Below are positions 46,423 through 55,660 of a DNA stretch of 64,000 bases, piece after piece (position 1 is the stretch's first letter; the number at the start of each line of letters is the position of its first letter). Origin of the DNA: Paenibacillus sp. 1781tsa1 (GTDB lineage: Bacteria > Bacillota > Bacilli > Paenibacillales > Paenibacillaceae); the NCBI RefSeq assembly GCF_024159265.1, contig NZ_JAMYWY010000001.1, positions 2,728,001 to 2,792,000 on the forward strand. The letters are read 5' to 3'. The translations under genes were made by a program, and so were the position numbers. The notes beneath the pieces were generated by a model. The model was not told the origin of the DNA, searched no databases, and saw only the letters and a list, made by a program, of their open reading frames with translations.

Positions 46423-47247
46423 TCAGCTGCGTAAATAACGACTGCCACCAAGGCGTACATATAACTGTCCAGGTAATACAGGTGTAGAACCAGCGGCAAC
46501 ATTATTCTCGCTGTTCTTGGCGAATCGAGATAAATAAAAGAAGTCCGGATAGATAACCATATCCATTAAGTAGGCGGAGACCCGGCTACCTGGAACGCGG
46601 AACTGATTCAGGGTGCGTATAATTTCTTCGCCTCGTGCAATACCAATGCCGTGTCCATAATACCAGTTCTCGCGCAGCATAATCGTATTCTCTCCCTGCC
46701 ATTCGGGAGTTTCGGGAGAGACATCCGGATTTTTGAAATACAGCACATCTCCTGGAAGGGCGGTTTCACTGCCGTTTTTTTCAGTTAATCGCAGGTCGCT
46801 GTCATAATGCCAGTCAAAGAGTAACAGATTTCGAAACAGTGAGTTAAAGGAATCTTCGCGAATGCTTCCCAGTACGCCACCATAGAGCACAATGACAGTG
46901 GCTGTTGCACATTCAAAGGCATATAAGTGCCCATTCCTCCAGATATCCCGGATGCCGTCGGCGGGTGTCACGTTTGATTTTAGCTCGAACCCACCCTCTG
47001 CATTACGATTCCAGTAGGCAGGATTACATCTGGATTTTTCAAAGGATGCAAAACTCACCCCGCTTCGATCCAGTCCTTCTGCTGCATCCACGAGCGAGCC
47101 TCTCAATTCCCATTCAAATCGAAGATGATCCATGGATTGGTAAACATATCTCGTTGGACGATTCTGAAGTTGCTGTAACCAATACCATTCAAAATCAGAC
47201 CATTCCGAGCGGTTAAGCTGGGCGGGTTGATTTGCGACAATGATCAT
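46423..47247 (-). CDS. tgl: Protein-glutamine gamma-glutamyltransferase (spore coat)
   Basis: A 274-residue transglutaminase that cross-links spore-coat proteins through glutamine and lysine side chains. It aligns along its length with B. subtilis Tgl (245 residues): MIIVANQPAQ start, YAFECATATVIV with the nucleophile Cys113, LFDWHYDSDL, GDVLYFKNPD and GHGIGIARGE. The C-terminus extends about 20-30 residues past the Bacillus protein. The box CATATACTA on the minus strand (47314-47322) resembles a SigK -10, consistent with mother-cell expression, but I found no good -35. This gene shows that the organism sporulates. Confidence 0.92.
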   Translation of the reverse strand: MIIVANQPAQLNRSEWSDFEWYWLQQLQNRPTRYVYQSMDHLRFEWELRGSLVDAAEGLDRSGVSFASFEKSRCNPAYWNRNAEGGFELKSNVTPADGIRDIWRNGHLYAFECATATVIVLYGGVLGSIREDSFNSLFRNLLLFDWHYDSDLRLTEKNGSETALPGDVLYFKNPDVSPETPEWQGENTIMLRENWYYGHGIGIARGEEIIRTLNQFRVPGSRVSAYLMDMVIYPDFFYLSRFAKNSENNVAAGSTPVLPGQLYVRLGGSRYLRS

Positions 47248-47518
47248 TATCCATAACCTCCATTCCTGTTTGAATATTCAACATTGTATAATCAGGAGAG
47301 CACGAGTATTGTGTAGTATATGACGTGATGTGTTCGAATTGGTATGTACACATTGAACGTTCTCAGCTTCCAAGATTAAAAATGCAATTCATAAGGACAT
47401 TTTGTCTGATCTCGTTTATAAATCATGGCATTTGGGGTAGTACTCTATAGATGAAGTTATGTTCAAGCGGGTCTATTCATACGGAATACAATCAGATTCT
47501 CATAAAGGAGGACACGTG

Positions 47519-50266
47519 ATGTCGAAATCCATTACAGAGAGCCGATCTCTGTTCGAACAATTGTATACGCATGCACCAATCGGCATTGCTGTCGCATCGC
47601 ATGTAAATGGAAAGTGGTTGCAGCTTAATCCTGCATTTTGCGAGATGCTTGCATACAGTGAAGAAGAACTGCTCGATACTTCGGTCGTACATATGATCTA
47701 CGAAGAAGATCTGCACATGGAGGAATTCCGCAGCAAGTTCTGGGAAATGACCCATAAAACAAGTGAGATGTACGAGACGGAGGTTCGCCTGAAACGCAAG
47801 GACGGTTCGTTATTATGGGCAACCATTAGAGCGTGCATCGTACGAGATGAAACGAGTGGTGAACCTTTGTATCTGCTCGTACAAGCTGCTGATATTACGA
47901 AACAAAAAGATGCAGAGGAAATCCTTATTGTGCAACGTAAGCAATTGGAAGAGAGCAGTCGCATCTCGCGGCTACTGGCAGAGTCTTCACTGGACCTGAT
48001 TGCAATACATGATGTCGATTCTAATCGTACATTTAAATATGTATCGAATGCATGCAAGAGCATGCTCGGCTATGAGTTGGAAGAAGTTATAGGTAAGCCG
48101 GGAACATTCGTTATCTGTCCGGAGGATGTGCCTTTGGTTGAAGCGTATATGGAAGAGCAGAGAAGGGGTCTGGCTCCCAAACGGCTCAGTTATCGCCTGC
48201 AACATAAGGACGGATCTACGGTGTGGGCAGATACCATTACACATTATGTCTATGACAGTGCAGGTGAATTGTTAGAACTCGTCGCTGTAACCCGGGATAT
48301 CACAGCCAGCCAACAACAACAGTTAAGCATGCAGGAGTACAGATCATTATTTGACTGTAATCCCCTAGGTGTGGCTTCTCTTGATCTGGAAGGCAATCTG
48401 CTGAAAGCCAATGTGGGTCAGGAACAATTGACGGGACACAGCAAGGAGGAGCTGTTGAGCCGACCTTTTGATCACCTCATTGATCCTGTGGATCTGGAGA
48501 AAACTCGATATCATTTTGAGGAAACGGTGAAGGGCACTGCACAGAGCTATGAGATAGGCTTGATTCACAAAAATGGACAGCGAATTGAAACAAATGTGAT
48601 TAATGTTCCTATTATACTTAAGGATAAAGTTGTAGGCGTCTATGGCATTACCAGTGACATAACAGAGTCCAAACGTTACGTCGAGGAAATCGAGAATCTT
48701 AGTTATGAACGGGCATTGATTTTGAATGGCATGTCAGAGGGTGTTATTGGACTGGACCTGGAAGGGAATCTGAACTTCGCCAATCCGGCCGCTGCGGAGA
48801 TCATGAACTTCTGTCCAAGTGAAATGAACGGCAAACCCCTTGAACAGATGATGATCCAGATGCAGAGCGAAGGTATCCCTTACCCATCCAAGGATACACC
48901 AATTCTACAGGCTGTTCGTGAGGGACGAGGTCTGCCGCGTACCGAATCCGTTTTTTGGAGGCAGGATGGGTCCAGTTTCCTGGCGGAGTTCCAATTGAAG
49001 CCGATTATGGATCAGGGTAGAACCCGAGGGGCAGTTTTGGTCTTCCGTGATATGACATCTGTGAAGGACATCATACGTGCTAAGGAAGCAGCAGAGCATG
49101 CAGACCGAGCGAAGTCCGAGTTTCTAGCTATCATGAGTCATGAGCTTCGTACACCATTGAATGGCATCATGGGCATGGCCCATCTATTAATGGAAACCGA
49201 GCTGGATGATGAACAGAAAGGCTTTGCAGAAATCATGATTGATAGCGGCGAATCTCTTTTGTACATTTTGAATGAAATCCTGGATTTTAGCAAAATCGAA
49301 GCAGGCAAAATGGATCTTGAGCGCGCACCTGTAGATATTAAGGCAATGCTGGGTGGAGTGATTGAACTGTTTGCGCTGAAGGCCTCAGAGAAAAATATTG
49401 AACTCTTTTGTGAAGTGTCGGATCACATTCCTGAGCGAATTCGGGGGGATGAGACACGAATCCGGCAGATTCTGATTAATCTGGTGGGTAACGCTGTTAA
49501 ATTCACAGAGCGGGGTCGTATTCAGGTGAGCGTAGGTGCTGATTTTTCAGATGAGCATGGTCGGGACAACCTGATGTTGACCTTTAAGGTGAGAGATACA
49601 GGAATCGGTATTCCAACAGAAAAGCAGCATCAGTTGTTCCAATCCTTCTCACAGCTTGATCCGGCCATCAATCGCAAGTTTGGCGGGACAGGACTGGGGC
49701 TTGCGATTAGCAAGAAACTGGTGGAATTAATGGGTGGAGCGATTGGCGTACAGAGTGAGATCGGTGAGGGGGCAGAGTTCCAGTTCACCCTCGTAGTTGA
49801 GCGTTGGCAAGAGGAAAATAGTGACCCGATCGAAATCACCCAGAATGATGAACTGCAATTGGATCGAGCCAGTCTTGCCCATGACCTCAAAATATTGATT
49901 GCTGAAGATCAAGCGGTCAACAGTCATCTGTTGGAGGAGATGCTGCGCAAGTTTGGCGGAGTATGTGATATCGTTGAGAATGGGGCACAGGCCGTCGATT
50001 CATTGAACAAGGTTCAATATGACCTGGTGTTTATGGATATTCAAATGCCAGTTATGGATGGGATTGAAGCGACCTGTCGGATCAGACAGACCCACCCAGA
50101 AGTACCGGTTATTGCAGCGATTACAGCTTTTGCAGGTGCTGGTGACCGGGAGGAGTGTCTGAAATGCGGGATGCAGGACTTTATCAGCAAACCATTCCAT
50201 TCCACGGAGATTAGCCGCGTACTCAATACATGGGTTCCATATATTCGCTCACAAAGGGTGACGTAA
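47519..50266 (+). CDS. Multi-PAS hybrid sensor histidine kinase
   Basis: A 915-residue soluble hybrid kinase with no transmembrane segment. Four PAS domains in series (about 1-120, 130-250, 265-385, 395-510), several with PAC-like ends such as LYLLVQAADITKQK and LVAVTRDITASQ, are followed by HisKA (phospho-acceptor His541 in AIMSHELRTPLNGIMG), a HATPase (VRDTGIGIP, FGGTGLGLAISKKL) and a receiver domain with Asp840 in LVFMDIQMPVMDG. AGGAGG lies 7 nt before ATG 47519, which is preferred to 47459. No partner regulator is adjacent. The ligand is unknown. Confidence 0.9.
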   Translation: MSKSITESRSLFEQLYTHAPIGIAVASHVNGKWLQLNPAFCEMLAYSEEELLDTSVVHMIYEEDLHMEEFRSKFWEMTHKTSEMYETEVRLKRKDGSLLWATIRACIVRDETSGEPLYLLVQAADITKQKDAEEILIVQRKQLEESSRISRLLAESSLDLIAIHDVDSNRTFKYVSNACKSMLGYELEEVIGKPGTFVICPEDVPLVEAYMEEQRRGLAPKRLSYRLQHKDGSTVWADTITHYVYDSAGELLELVAVTRDITASQQQQLSMQEYRSLFDCNPLGVASLDLEGNLLKANVGQEQLTGHSKEELLSRPFDHLIDPVDLEKTRYHFEETVKGTAQSYEIGLIHKNGQRIETNVINVPIILKDKVVGVYGITSDITESKRYVEEIENLSYERALILNGMSEGVIGLDLEGNLNFANPAAAEIMNFCPSEMNGKPLEQMMIQMQSEGIPYPSKDTPILQAVREGRGLPRTESVFWRQDGSSFLAEFQLKPIMDQGRTRGAVLVFRDMTSVKDIIRAKEAAEHADRAKSEFLAIMSHELRTPLNGIMGMAHLLMETELDDEQKGFAEIMIDSGESLLYILNEILDFSKIEAGKMDLERAPVDIKAMLGGVIELFALKASEKNIELFCEVSDHIPERIRGDETRIRQILINLVGNAVKFTERGRIQVSVGADFSDEHGRDNLMLTFKVRDTGIGIPTEKQHQLFQSFSQLDPAINRKFGGTGLGLAISKKLVELMGGAIGVQSEIGEGAEFQFTLVVERWQEENSDPIEITQNDELQLDRASLAHDLKILIAEDQAVNSHLLEEMLRKFGGVCDIVENGAQAVDSLNKVQYDLVFMDIQMPVMDGIEATCRIRQTHPEVPVIAAITAFAGAGDREECLKCGMQDFISKPFHSTEISRVLNTWVPYIRSQRVT

Positions 50267-50313
50267 CAGAAAAATAACCTGTGCCTTGAATTCAAGGTAC
50301 AGGTTATTCTGTC
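50266..50313. terminator. Long hairpin terminator between convergent genes, resembling the palindromic element arms
   Basis: AATAACCTGTGCCTTG pairs with CAAGGTACAGGTTATT around AATT, extended by ACAGAA/TTCTGT. It directly follows the hybrid kinase stop codon and ends just before the KhtT-like stop. The outer segments (ACAGAA..ATAACCT and AGGTTATTCTGTC) are nearly the same as the outer arms of repeat copy A. Confidence 0.75.
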
Positions 50314-50315
50314 AT

Positions 50316-50528
50316 TTACGACCAGCCTCCGATTAACCCGGAAAGGGTTACGCATTCGTCATCTTCCAAATCTGCAATCAGAGTGAGTTCTTCGTTGTCG
50401 TGTGGATCAACGGAGAATAATTCACGGCGTCCGTCCTCATGTACAATAATGACTAACTGATGGCCGCCCTTTGTATCAAACTGGTACTTAACTCCGATAC
50501 CAGGTAGTGGGCATTCGCGGATATTCAT
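50316..50528 (-). CDS. Stand-alone KhtT N-terminal-domain-like protein
   Basis: A 70-residue protein that matches the N-terminal regulatory domain of KhtT, the subunit of the KhtTU potassium/proton antiporter. MNIRECPLPGIGVKYQFDTK, VIIVHEDGRRELF and DDE..TLSGLIGG follow the family closely. KhtT normally continues into a cyclic-nucleotide-binding RCK_C domain of about 90 residues. Here a stop follows GGWS and then a terminator, so that domain is missing. GAGGTGA lies 8 nt before ATG 50528. No antiporter gene is adjacent. It may be a free regulatory domain or a truncated relic. Confidence 0.75.
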   Translation of the reverse strand: MNIRECPLPGIGVKYQFDTKGGHQLVIIVHEDGRRELFSVDPHDNEELTLIADLEDDECVTLSGLIGGWS

Positions 50529-50647
50529 GAAACCTGTCACCTCTTTAGCTTTGCTGAATAAAAAATTAACCGTTCACACAGTACGGATGTATTCTACTAT
50601 CCATAACACCGTTTGGCAAGTCACAAATAAAATTGGTGTGAAAGAAA

Positions 50648-51403
50648 TTAATTTTTTCCGCGAAGTGATCTTGCACTACGGACCTGTCTGGCCCGTCTGC
50701 GACGAACAAAAAACCAAATGAGCAGAGCAATGATGAGTAATAGGCCAACGACTGCAATGATGATGATGTTCCGAATATTAGGAACCTGTACAGTCAGATC
50801 CAGTTTATTCATCTGGAGGGGGGAAACGTGCCAAATGAGCGTTTTTCCGCCATCCTCTACCTGATCCGCATTGGAATCGGCTGCCTTGATGGGCAGAGAC
50901 AACTTGAAGTCAAAGTTAACATCTTTTAACAAGAGGTTCTTAAGAAAGCTAGGTACCTTGTTAATCTGATTTTTGATCTCACCATCCGGCATGGACTCCA
51001 TGAGGTCGGCTTCTGCTGTAATGTGTATTTTGGAAGTGAAGAAGCCGGGCGTAGTTGATTGTTCAACCTTGATCCCTTGTGGTAACTCGGATGTATCAAA
51101 GCTGGTCGTATTGTTTTTTTCAAAATGAGTGGTCGCTGTGAGTTGCTTCTGATCGCCCTGTTCCGAAACCTCTGCCTGGAAGTTATTTCGATTCAATGCA
51201 TCTGCGATCAGAGGCATGAGATTGTCTTGTCCAATCTTTCCAAGAGCGGAGTTCTTTACGTTGAGATTGAGATCCAGATCCGTTGATCCGTCCATATTCA
51301 CCGTTAGATGGGCTTCTCCATCCGCACAGGCGGTTAAAACAGATAACATAAGGGCTAGTAAAATAGTAAGAAATAGCTGACGTAAGGGGATGCGAGTTGA
51401 CAT
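50648..51403 (-). CDS. LppM-like membrane-anchored lipoprotein
   Basis: A 251-residue exported protein starting MSTRIPLRQLFLT. It has a signal peptide with lipobox VLTAC, an extracellular beta-rich domain (AHLTVNMDGSTDLDLNLNV, typical of the DUF3153/LppM group), then a C-terminal transmembrane helix (about 215-237) and a strongly basic tail (FFVRRRRARQVRSAR). The start is set by AAAGGTTGAAAG upstream; the longer frame has a non-signal extension. Function unknown. Confidence 0.72.
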   Translation of the reverse strand: MSTRIPLRQLFLTILLALMLSVLTACADGEAHLTVNMDGSTDLDLNLNVKNSALGKIGQDNLMPLIADALNRNNFQAEVSEQGDQKQLTATTHFEKNNTTSFDTSELPQGIKVEQSTTPGFFTSKIHITAEADLMESMPDGEIKNQINKVPSFLKNLLLKDVNFDFKLSLPIKAADSNADQVEDGGKTLIWHVSPLQMNKLDLTVQVPNIRNIIIIAVVGLLLIIALLIWFFVRRRRARQVRSARSLRGKN

Positions 51404-51652
51404 GTCTTTCAACCTTTCTGCGTAAAAATCCAAATTCCATTTCATAGAAGTATAGTATACACCGTAAGCATGGCGGATGAAACTTTGAACCGTGTAGTGA
51501 GGTATGTATGATTTAGTGCGCTAGGGGAAATAATCAATATATTAAAATTAAAGATTTCGTATTTTTGTCAATGTTCGGTCAATTCAAATGGCGCTTCACC
51601 GTGTACACTAGTAGTAGTGTGATGAATATACGGAAGCAGGGAGGTTACATTC

Positions 51653-51745
51653 ATGACATATATCATTATTATGGCCGTTATTATGGTCGTGGGCATGGTC
51701 GGAATGGGCTGGTTCTATCAGATTATGGATAAAGACCAAAGCTAG
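51653..51745 (+). CDS. 30-residue single-pass membrane peptide
   Basis: A small frame, too short for standard gene calling, with a good SD (GGGAGG 7-8 nt upstream of ATG 51653). The product is almost entirely one hydrophobic helix (MTYIIIMAVIMVVGMVGMGW) followed by FYQIMDKDQS. A hairpin follows. The size and shape fit accessory peptides of membrane complexes, for example CydX/CydS-like, but I cannot assign it to one. Confidence 0.5.
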   Translation: MTYIIIMAVIMVVGMVGMGWFYQIMDKDQS

Positions 51746-51780
51746 TATTTTTTAAATCTGAAAAGAAGAGAGACAACCTA

Positions 51781-51815
51781 TAAGCTGGCTTCGCTAATGC
51801 GAGGCGGGCTTATTT
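51781..51815 (+). terminator. Probable terminator
   Basis: TAAGCTGGCTTCGC pairs with GCGAGGCGGGCTTA around TAAT, with a weak T tail (TTTGT). It lies downstream of the 30-residue frame. Confidence 0.55.
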
Positions 51816-52010
51816 GTGTGTCGAAAATTTTTGAAGAACTGACCTTACATTATCATGTAATATATGTAACTAATAATGCTATACAAATTTGACCGATGGA
51901 CAAATATTTTTCGTAAAGATGGGATTTTTTAGCTGCTCTTTTGTATAATAGGGGTTAGTTTAACTCGGGATACTCTCGAGATTCTGCCAAACAGGAAAGG
52001 GTGTACATAA

Positions 52011-53705
52011 ATGAAATTTAGTGAGTATACGTATACACGTCCGAATCTGGAACACATCAAGACATCTTTCCGTGATCTGTTGAGCGGTTTTGAAGCTGCG
52101 ACAACGGTTGAGGAACAGAGTGGGTTCATGGATCAGATTAATGCGCTGCGCAGTGACTTTGAGACGCAAGCCCAACTGGTCTACATCCGTCATTCCATTG
52201 ATACCAATGATGAGTTTTACAAAGCAGAGAACGAATTTCTGGATGAAAATGCACCGATTGTGCAGGAATATATTACGGATTTTTACCGTGCACTGGTTAA
52301 CTCGAAATTCCGCAATGAATTGGAGCAAAAATGGGGTTCACAGCTGTTCCAGCTGGCGGATCTTTCACTGAAAACTTTCAGCCCGGAAATTATTGAAGAA
52401 CTCCAGAAGGAGAACAAACTTTCCACAGAATACAATCAGCTGATCGCTTCGGCTAAAATTCCGTTCGAAGGTGAAGAGCGCACGTTGCCACAACTTCATC
52501 CATTTGAACTGTCCACGGATCGTTCCATGCGTGAGCGGGCTTCGGAAGCCAGATACACGTTCATGGCTGAGCATGAGGCTGAATTCGATCGCATTTACGA
52601 TGAACTGGTTAAAGTACGTACACAGATTGCGAAGAAACTGGGATATCCAAGCTATGTGGAACTCGGCTATGATCGTATGAACCGTACGGATTACAACGCG
52701 GAGATGGTAGCCAACTTCCGGGCACAAGTTCGCGATTATATTGTACCTGTAGCGACGAAGCTCAGAGAGCGCCAGCGTAATCGAATTGATGTGGATACAC
52801 TGTATTATTACGATCAGGGCTTCAGCTTCAAGACGGGTAACCCGACACCTAAGGGTGACGCGGACTGGATTATTGAAAATGGTAAAAAAATGTACGCTGA
52901 ATTATCGCCAGAGACGGATGCATTTTTCCAGATGATGACCGAAAACGAGCTTATGGATCTGGTAAGCAAAAAAGGTAAGCAGGGCGGCGGATATTGTACG
53001 TTCCTGAACGACTACAAAGTGCCGTTTATCTTCTCCAACTTCAACGGTACATCCGGTGATATCGATGTATTGACACATGAAGCAGGTCATGCTTTCCAGG
53101 TGTATGAGAGCCGTGATTTTGCAGTGCCTGAATACAATTGGCCGACATATGAATCCGCTGAGATTCATTCCATGAGTATGGAGTTTTTCACATGGCCGTG
53201 GATGCAGTTGTTCTTTAAGGAAGATACGGACAAATACAAGTTTGACCACCTGTCTTCCGGTCTGTTGTTCATTCCGTATGGTGTAGCTGTGGATGAATTC
53301 CAGCATTTTGTATATGCGAACCCGGATGCGACACCAACGGAGCGTAAGCAGGCATGGCGCAACATTGAGAAGACCTATCTGCCACACATCAATTACAAAG
53401 ATAATGCTTATCTGGAGCAGGGTGGTTTCTGGCATAAGCAGGGTCATATTTTCTCATCGCCATTCTATTACATTGACTATACGCTGGCACAAATCTGTGC
53501 ATTCCAGTTCTGGAAACGCAGCAACGAAGATATGAAGTCCGCTTGGGCCGATTATCTGACATTGTGCAAAGCGGGAGGAAGCCTATCCTTCACCGGATTG
53601 GTTGAACTGGCTGGATTGAACTCACCATTTGAGAACGGTTGTGTTTCCTCCGTAATTGGAGATATTGAGGCATGGCTTGACGGCGTGAACGATAAGGCGC
53701 TGTAA
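52011..53705 (+). CDS. M3 family oligoendopeptidase (PepF type)
   Basis: A 564-residue cytoplasmic zinc peptidase. The active site HEXXH is in DVLTHEAGHAFQVYES (His-Glu-Ala-Gly-His), with the downstream Glu ligand in ESAEIHSMSMEF. The N-terminal half is helical, as in oligoendopeptidase F. It degrades short peptides. It is monocistronic, with a terminator after it. Confidence 0.92.
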   Translation: MKFSEYTYTRPNLEHIKTSFRDLLSGFEAATTVEEQSGFMDQINALRSDFETQAQLVYIRHSIDTNDEFYKAENEFLDENAPIVQEYITDFYRALVNSKFRNELEQKWGSQLFQLADLSLKTFSPEIIEELQKENKLSTEYNQLIASAKIPFEGEERTLPQLHPFELSTDRSMRERASEARYTFMAEHEAEFDRIYDELVKVRTQIAKKLGYPSYVELGYDRMNRTDYNAEMVANFRAQVRDYIVPVATKLRERQRNRIDVDTLYYYDQGFSFKTGNPTPKGDADWIIENGKKMYAELSPETDAFFQMMTENELMDLVSKKGKQGGGYCTFLNDYKVPFIFSNFNGTSGDIDVLTHEAGHAFQVYESRDFAVPEYNWPTYESAEIHSMSMEFFTWPWMQLFFKEDTDKYKFDHLSSGLLFIPYGVAVDEFQHFVYANPDATPTERKQAWRNIEKTYLPHINYKDNAYLEQGGFWHKQGHIFSSPFYYIDYTLAQICAFQFWKRSNEDMKSAWADYLTLCKAGGSLSFTGLVELAGLNSPFENGCVSSVIGDIEAWLDGVNDKAL

Positions 53706-53778
53706 GCCTTTGTAAGGATGTTTTTAGTGAAAGCATGAGTAAGGTACAAGTAGTAGATAAAGTTTAAGATTGATAAGT

Positions 53779-53820
53779 AAGACGGCTTGGAGACCTTCGG
53801 GTGTCTGGGTCGTCTTTTTC
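53779..53820 (+). terminator. Terminator of the M3 peptidase gene
   Basis: AAGACG (53779-53784) and CGTCTT close a longer imperfect stem with an internal GAC/GTC and CTTCGG loop. A T run follows. Confidence 0.75.
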
Positions 53821-53886
53821 ATTACGGGTAAAAATCAACCTCAGTGTAACATTTATCGTGTTCATTGTGATTTATTTCACTATATC

Positions 53887-53900
53887 TGAAAACGGATTCA
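53887..53900. promoter_or_regulatory. Candidate cre site upstream of the iron alcohol dehydrogenase gene
   Basis: TGAAAACGGATTCA matches the cre consensus at 13 of 14 positions and lies about 45 nt before the start codon. Confidence 0.55.
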
Positions 53901-53946
53901 GTTACAATGTAAATAGTAAATCAGGGGTTACAGGAGGCTGGTTCAG

Positions 53947-55098
53947 ATGGCAACACATGCATATTATGTTCCGCCCGTGAACTTGATGGGTAGAGGGTGT
54001 TTACAGGAAGCAGGCCAAATGATTGAACAGATGGGTATCCGCAAAGCACTCGTGGTAAGTGATCGTCAATTGATTACTTCAGGCGTTGCAGAGCAGGTAC
54101 TGTCTATATTAAGAAAATCAGGGTTAGACTATGTCGTATATGATGAGGTTCAGCCTAATCCAACATGTCAGAATGTACATGACGGACATCAATTATTCCA
54201 GGATCATGGCTGTGACGCCATTATATCGATAGGCGGAGGTTCACCGCAGGATGCTGCCAAAGGTATTGGCATTGTAGCTACGAACGGTGGGCATATCCGT
54301 GAATATGAAGGATTTCATCAATCGAAACATAAGTCCGTGCCACTTGTGGCTGTTAACACAACGGCTGGCACATCGAGTGAGGTGACAATGAACTACGTGA
54401 TTACAGATGAGGAACGTAAAGTGAAGATGGTGATGGTGGACCGTAATAGTCTGGTCTCCCTGTCGGTTAATGATCCGGAGTTAATGCTCAGCAAGCCAGC
54501 AAGTCTCACAGCGGCCACGGGAATGGATGCATTAACCCATGCCGTGGAAGCGATGGTTACGCCTGGTGGATTTACAGTGACAAGTGCGACAGCTGCTGCA
54601 GCTGTTGAACTGATCTTTGAATATTTGCCAAGAGCCGTGAGAGACGGCAGTGATCTGGAAGCGCGGGAACATATGACGTACGCATGTTTCCTTGGCGGGA
54701 TTGCTTTTAATAATGCGGGCCTTGGGTATGTTCATGCGATGGCGCATCAACTGGGTGGTGTATATGATCTGCCGCATGGCGTATGCAACGCAATGTTACT
54801 CCCTTATGTGGAGGAGTTAAACGCCAAGCATGTACCCGGCAAATTCCGTCATATTGCCAAAGCGATTGGTATGGATGTGAAGGGTAGAAGTGATGAGGAG
54901 TGCTCCGATTACGTCATTGAGGCCATCCGTCAGCTATCGAAGGAAGTCGGGATTCCTGAGAAACTGTCTGAACTGGGTGTGGATGATCCGGATGTGGAAT
55001 TGCTTGCGGATAACGCAATGAAAGATGCCTGTGCACCAGGCAATCCCTATCAACCGTCCAAGGATGAAGTGATGGAGCTGTTCCGCAAAATTATATAG
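53947..55098 (+). CDS. Iron-containing alcohol dehydrogenase
   Basis: A 383-residue group III (iron-dependent) dehydrogenase. It has the nucleotide-binding ISIGGGSPQDAAKGI, then the iron ligands Asp/His in GMDALTHAVEA and the two His in LGYVHAMAHQLGG and YDLPHGVCNAMLLP. It interconverts an alcohol and an aldehyde with NAD(P)H. The closest pattern is the fermentative AdhB/YiaY/GbsB-like group. The cre-like site suggests carbon catabolite control. The ATG at 53947 follows AGGAGG. Confidence 0.93.
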   Translation: MATHAYYVPPVNLMGRGCLQEAGQMIEQMGIRKALVVSDRQLITSGVAEQVLSILRKSGLDYVVYDEVQPNPTCQNVHDGHQLFQDHGCDAIISIGGGSPQDAAKGIGIVATNGGHIREYEGFHQSKHKSVPLVAVNTTAGTSSEVTMNYVITDEERKVKMVMVDRNSLVSLSVNDPELMLSKPASLTAATGMDALTHAVEAMVTPGGFTVTSATAAAAVELIFEYLPRAVRDGSDLEAREHMTYACFLGGIAFNNAGLGYVHAMAHQLGGVYDLPHGVCNAMLLPYVEELNAKHVPGKFRHIAKAIGMDVKGRSDEECSDYVIEAIRQLSKEVGIPEKLSELGVDDPDVELLADNAMKDACAPGNPYQPSKDEVMELFRKII

Positions 55099-55178
55099 AC
55101 TGTTTCAGAAACGGATACGCCAAAGTATGATCTTGTTGAGCTAGAGGATCACGGACCAAGCAGGGTCCAAAATTAACA

Positions 55179-55218
55179 GACAAAATGAGCCGGGATTGAA
55201 AGTCGGCTTTTTTGTCAT
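55179..55218 (+). terminator. Terminator of the alcohol dehydrogenase gene
   Basis: GACAAAATGAGCCG pairs with CGGCTTTTTTGTC, with the T run inside the 3' arm. Confidence 0.8.
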
Positions 55219-55660
55219 GTAGTCCATTGTTTTTACTTATTTTTCCACTTAATGATTGTACAAAAACTAAAGGATTTTGCTTCTCTATTATCGAATACAA
55301 TATGAATAACAGCGGCACGAGAAAGGGTGATCTTACCCGCAACTTGATGTCGATGTTTTCCAGTAAGATTCCCCAGTCCGTTTCGTGTTTAATGTTAAAT
55401 AGGAGTAGTCTATTTCATTGTTCACGAGCTACACCTTAAGTTCTGCATTTAACATTCACCTCTGTAAGACAATCAAGGTAATTCTACACCGCATCATCTC
55501 TATTTCAGGCTTTACAATCCAAGGAGTTCAACTGCAACAAGATTCACCGGTTACACATCTGTACAGCATGCTCCTAATCAAGACAACAGTGTCCACACAA
55601 CAGAATATCGATTATGGGCTCTGAAATGAATCAGAACGAATGCACGTGGAGGAGGCTGTA
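55219..55660 (+). other. Long leader/promoter region upstream of glgC
   Basis: About 440 nt with no supportable gene. Short open frames here have no SD and no protein-like composition. The region is AT-rich at its 5' end and presumably contains the glgC promoter, but I found no unambiguous -35/-10 pair or conserved riboswitch core. Confidence 0.4.

Noticed and set aside
55219..55660. Two short plus-strand open frames upstream of glgC
   Set aside because: No ribosome binding sites and no protein-like composition; they overlap each other and look like chance frames in a leader.
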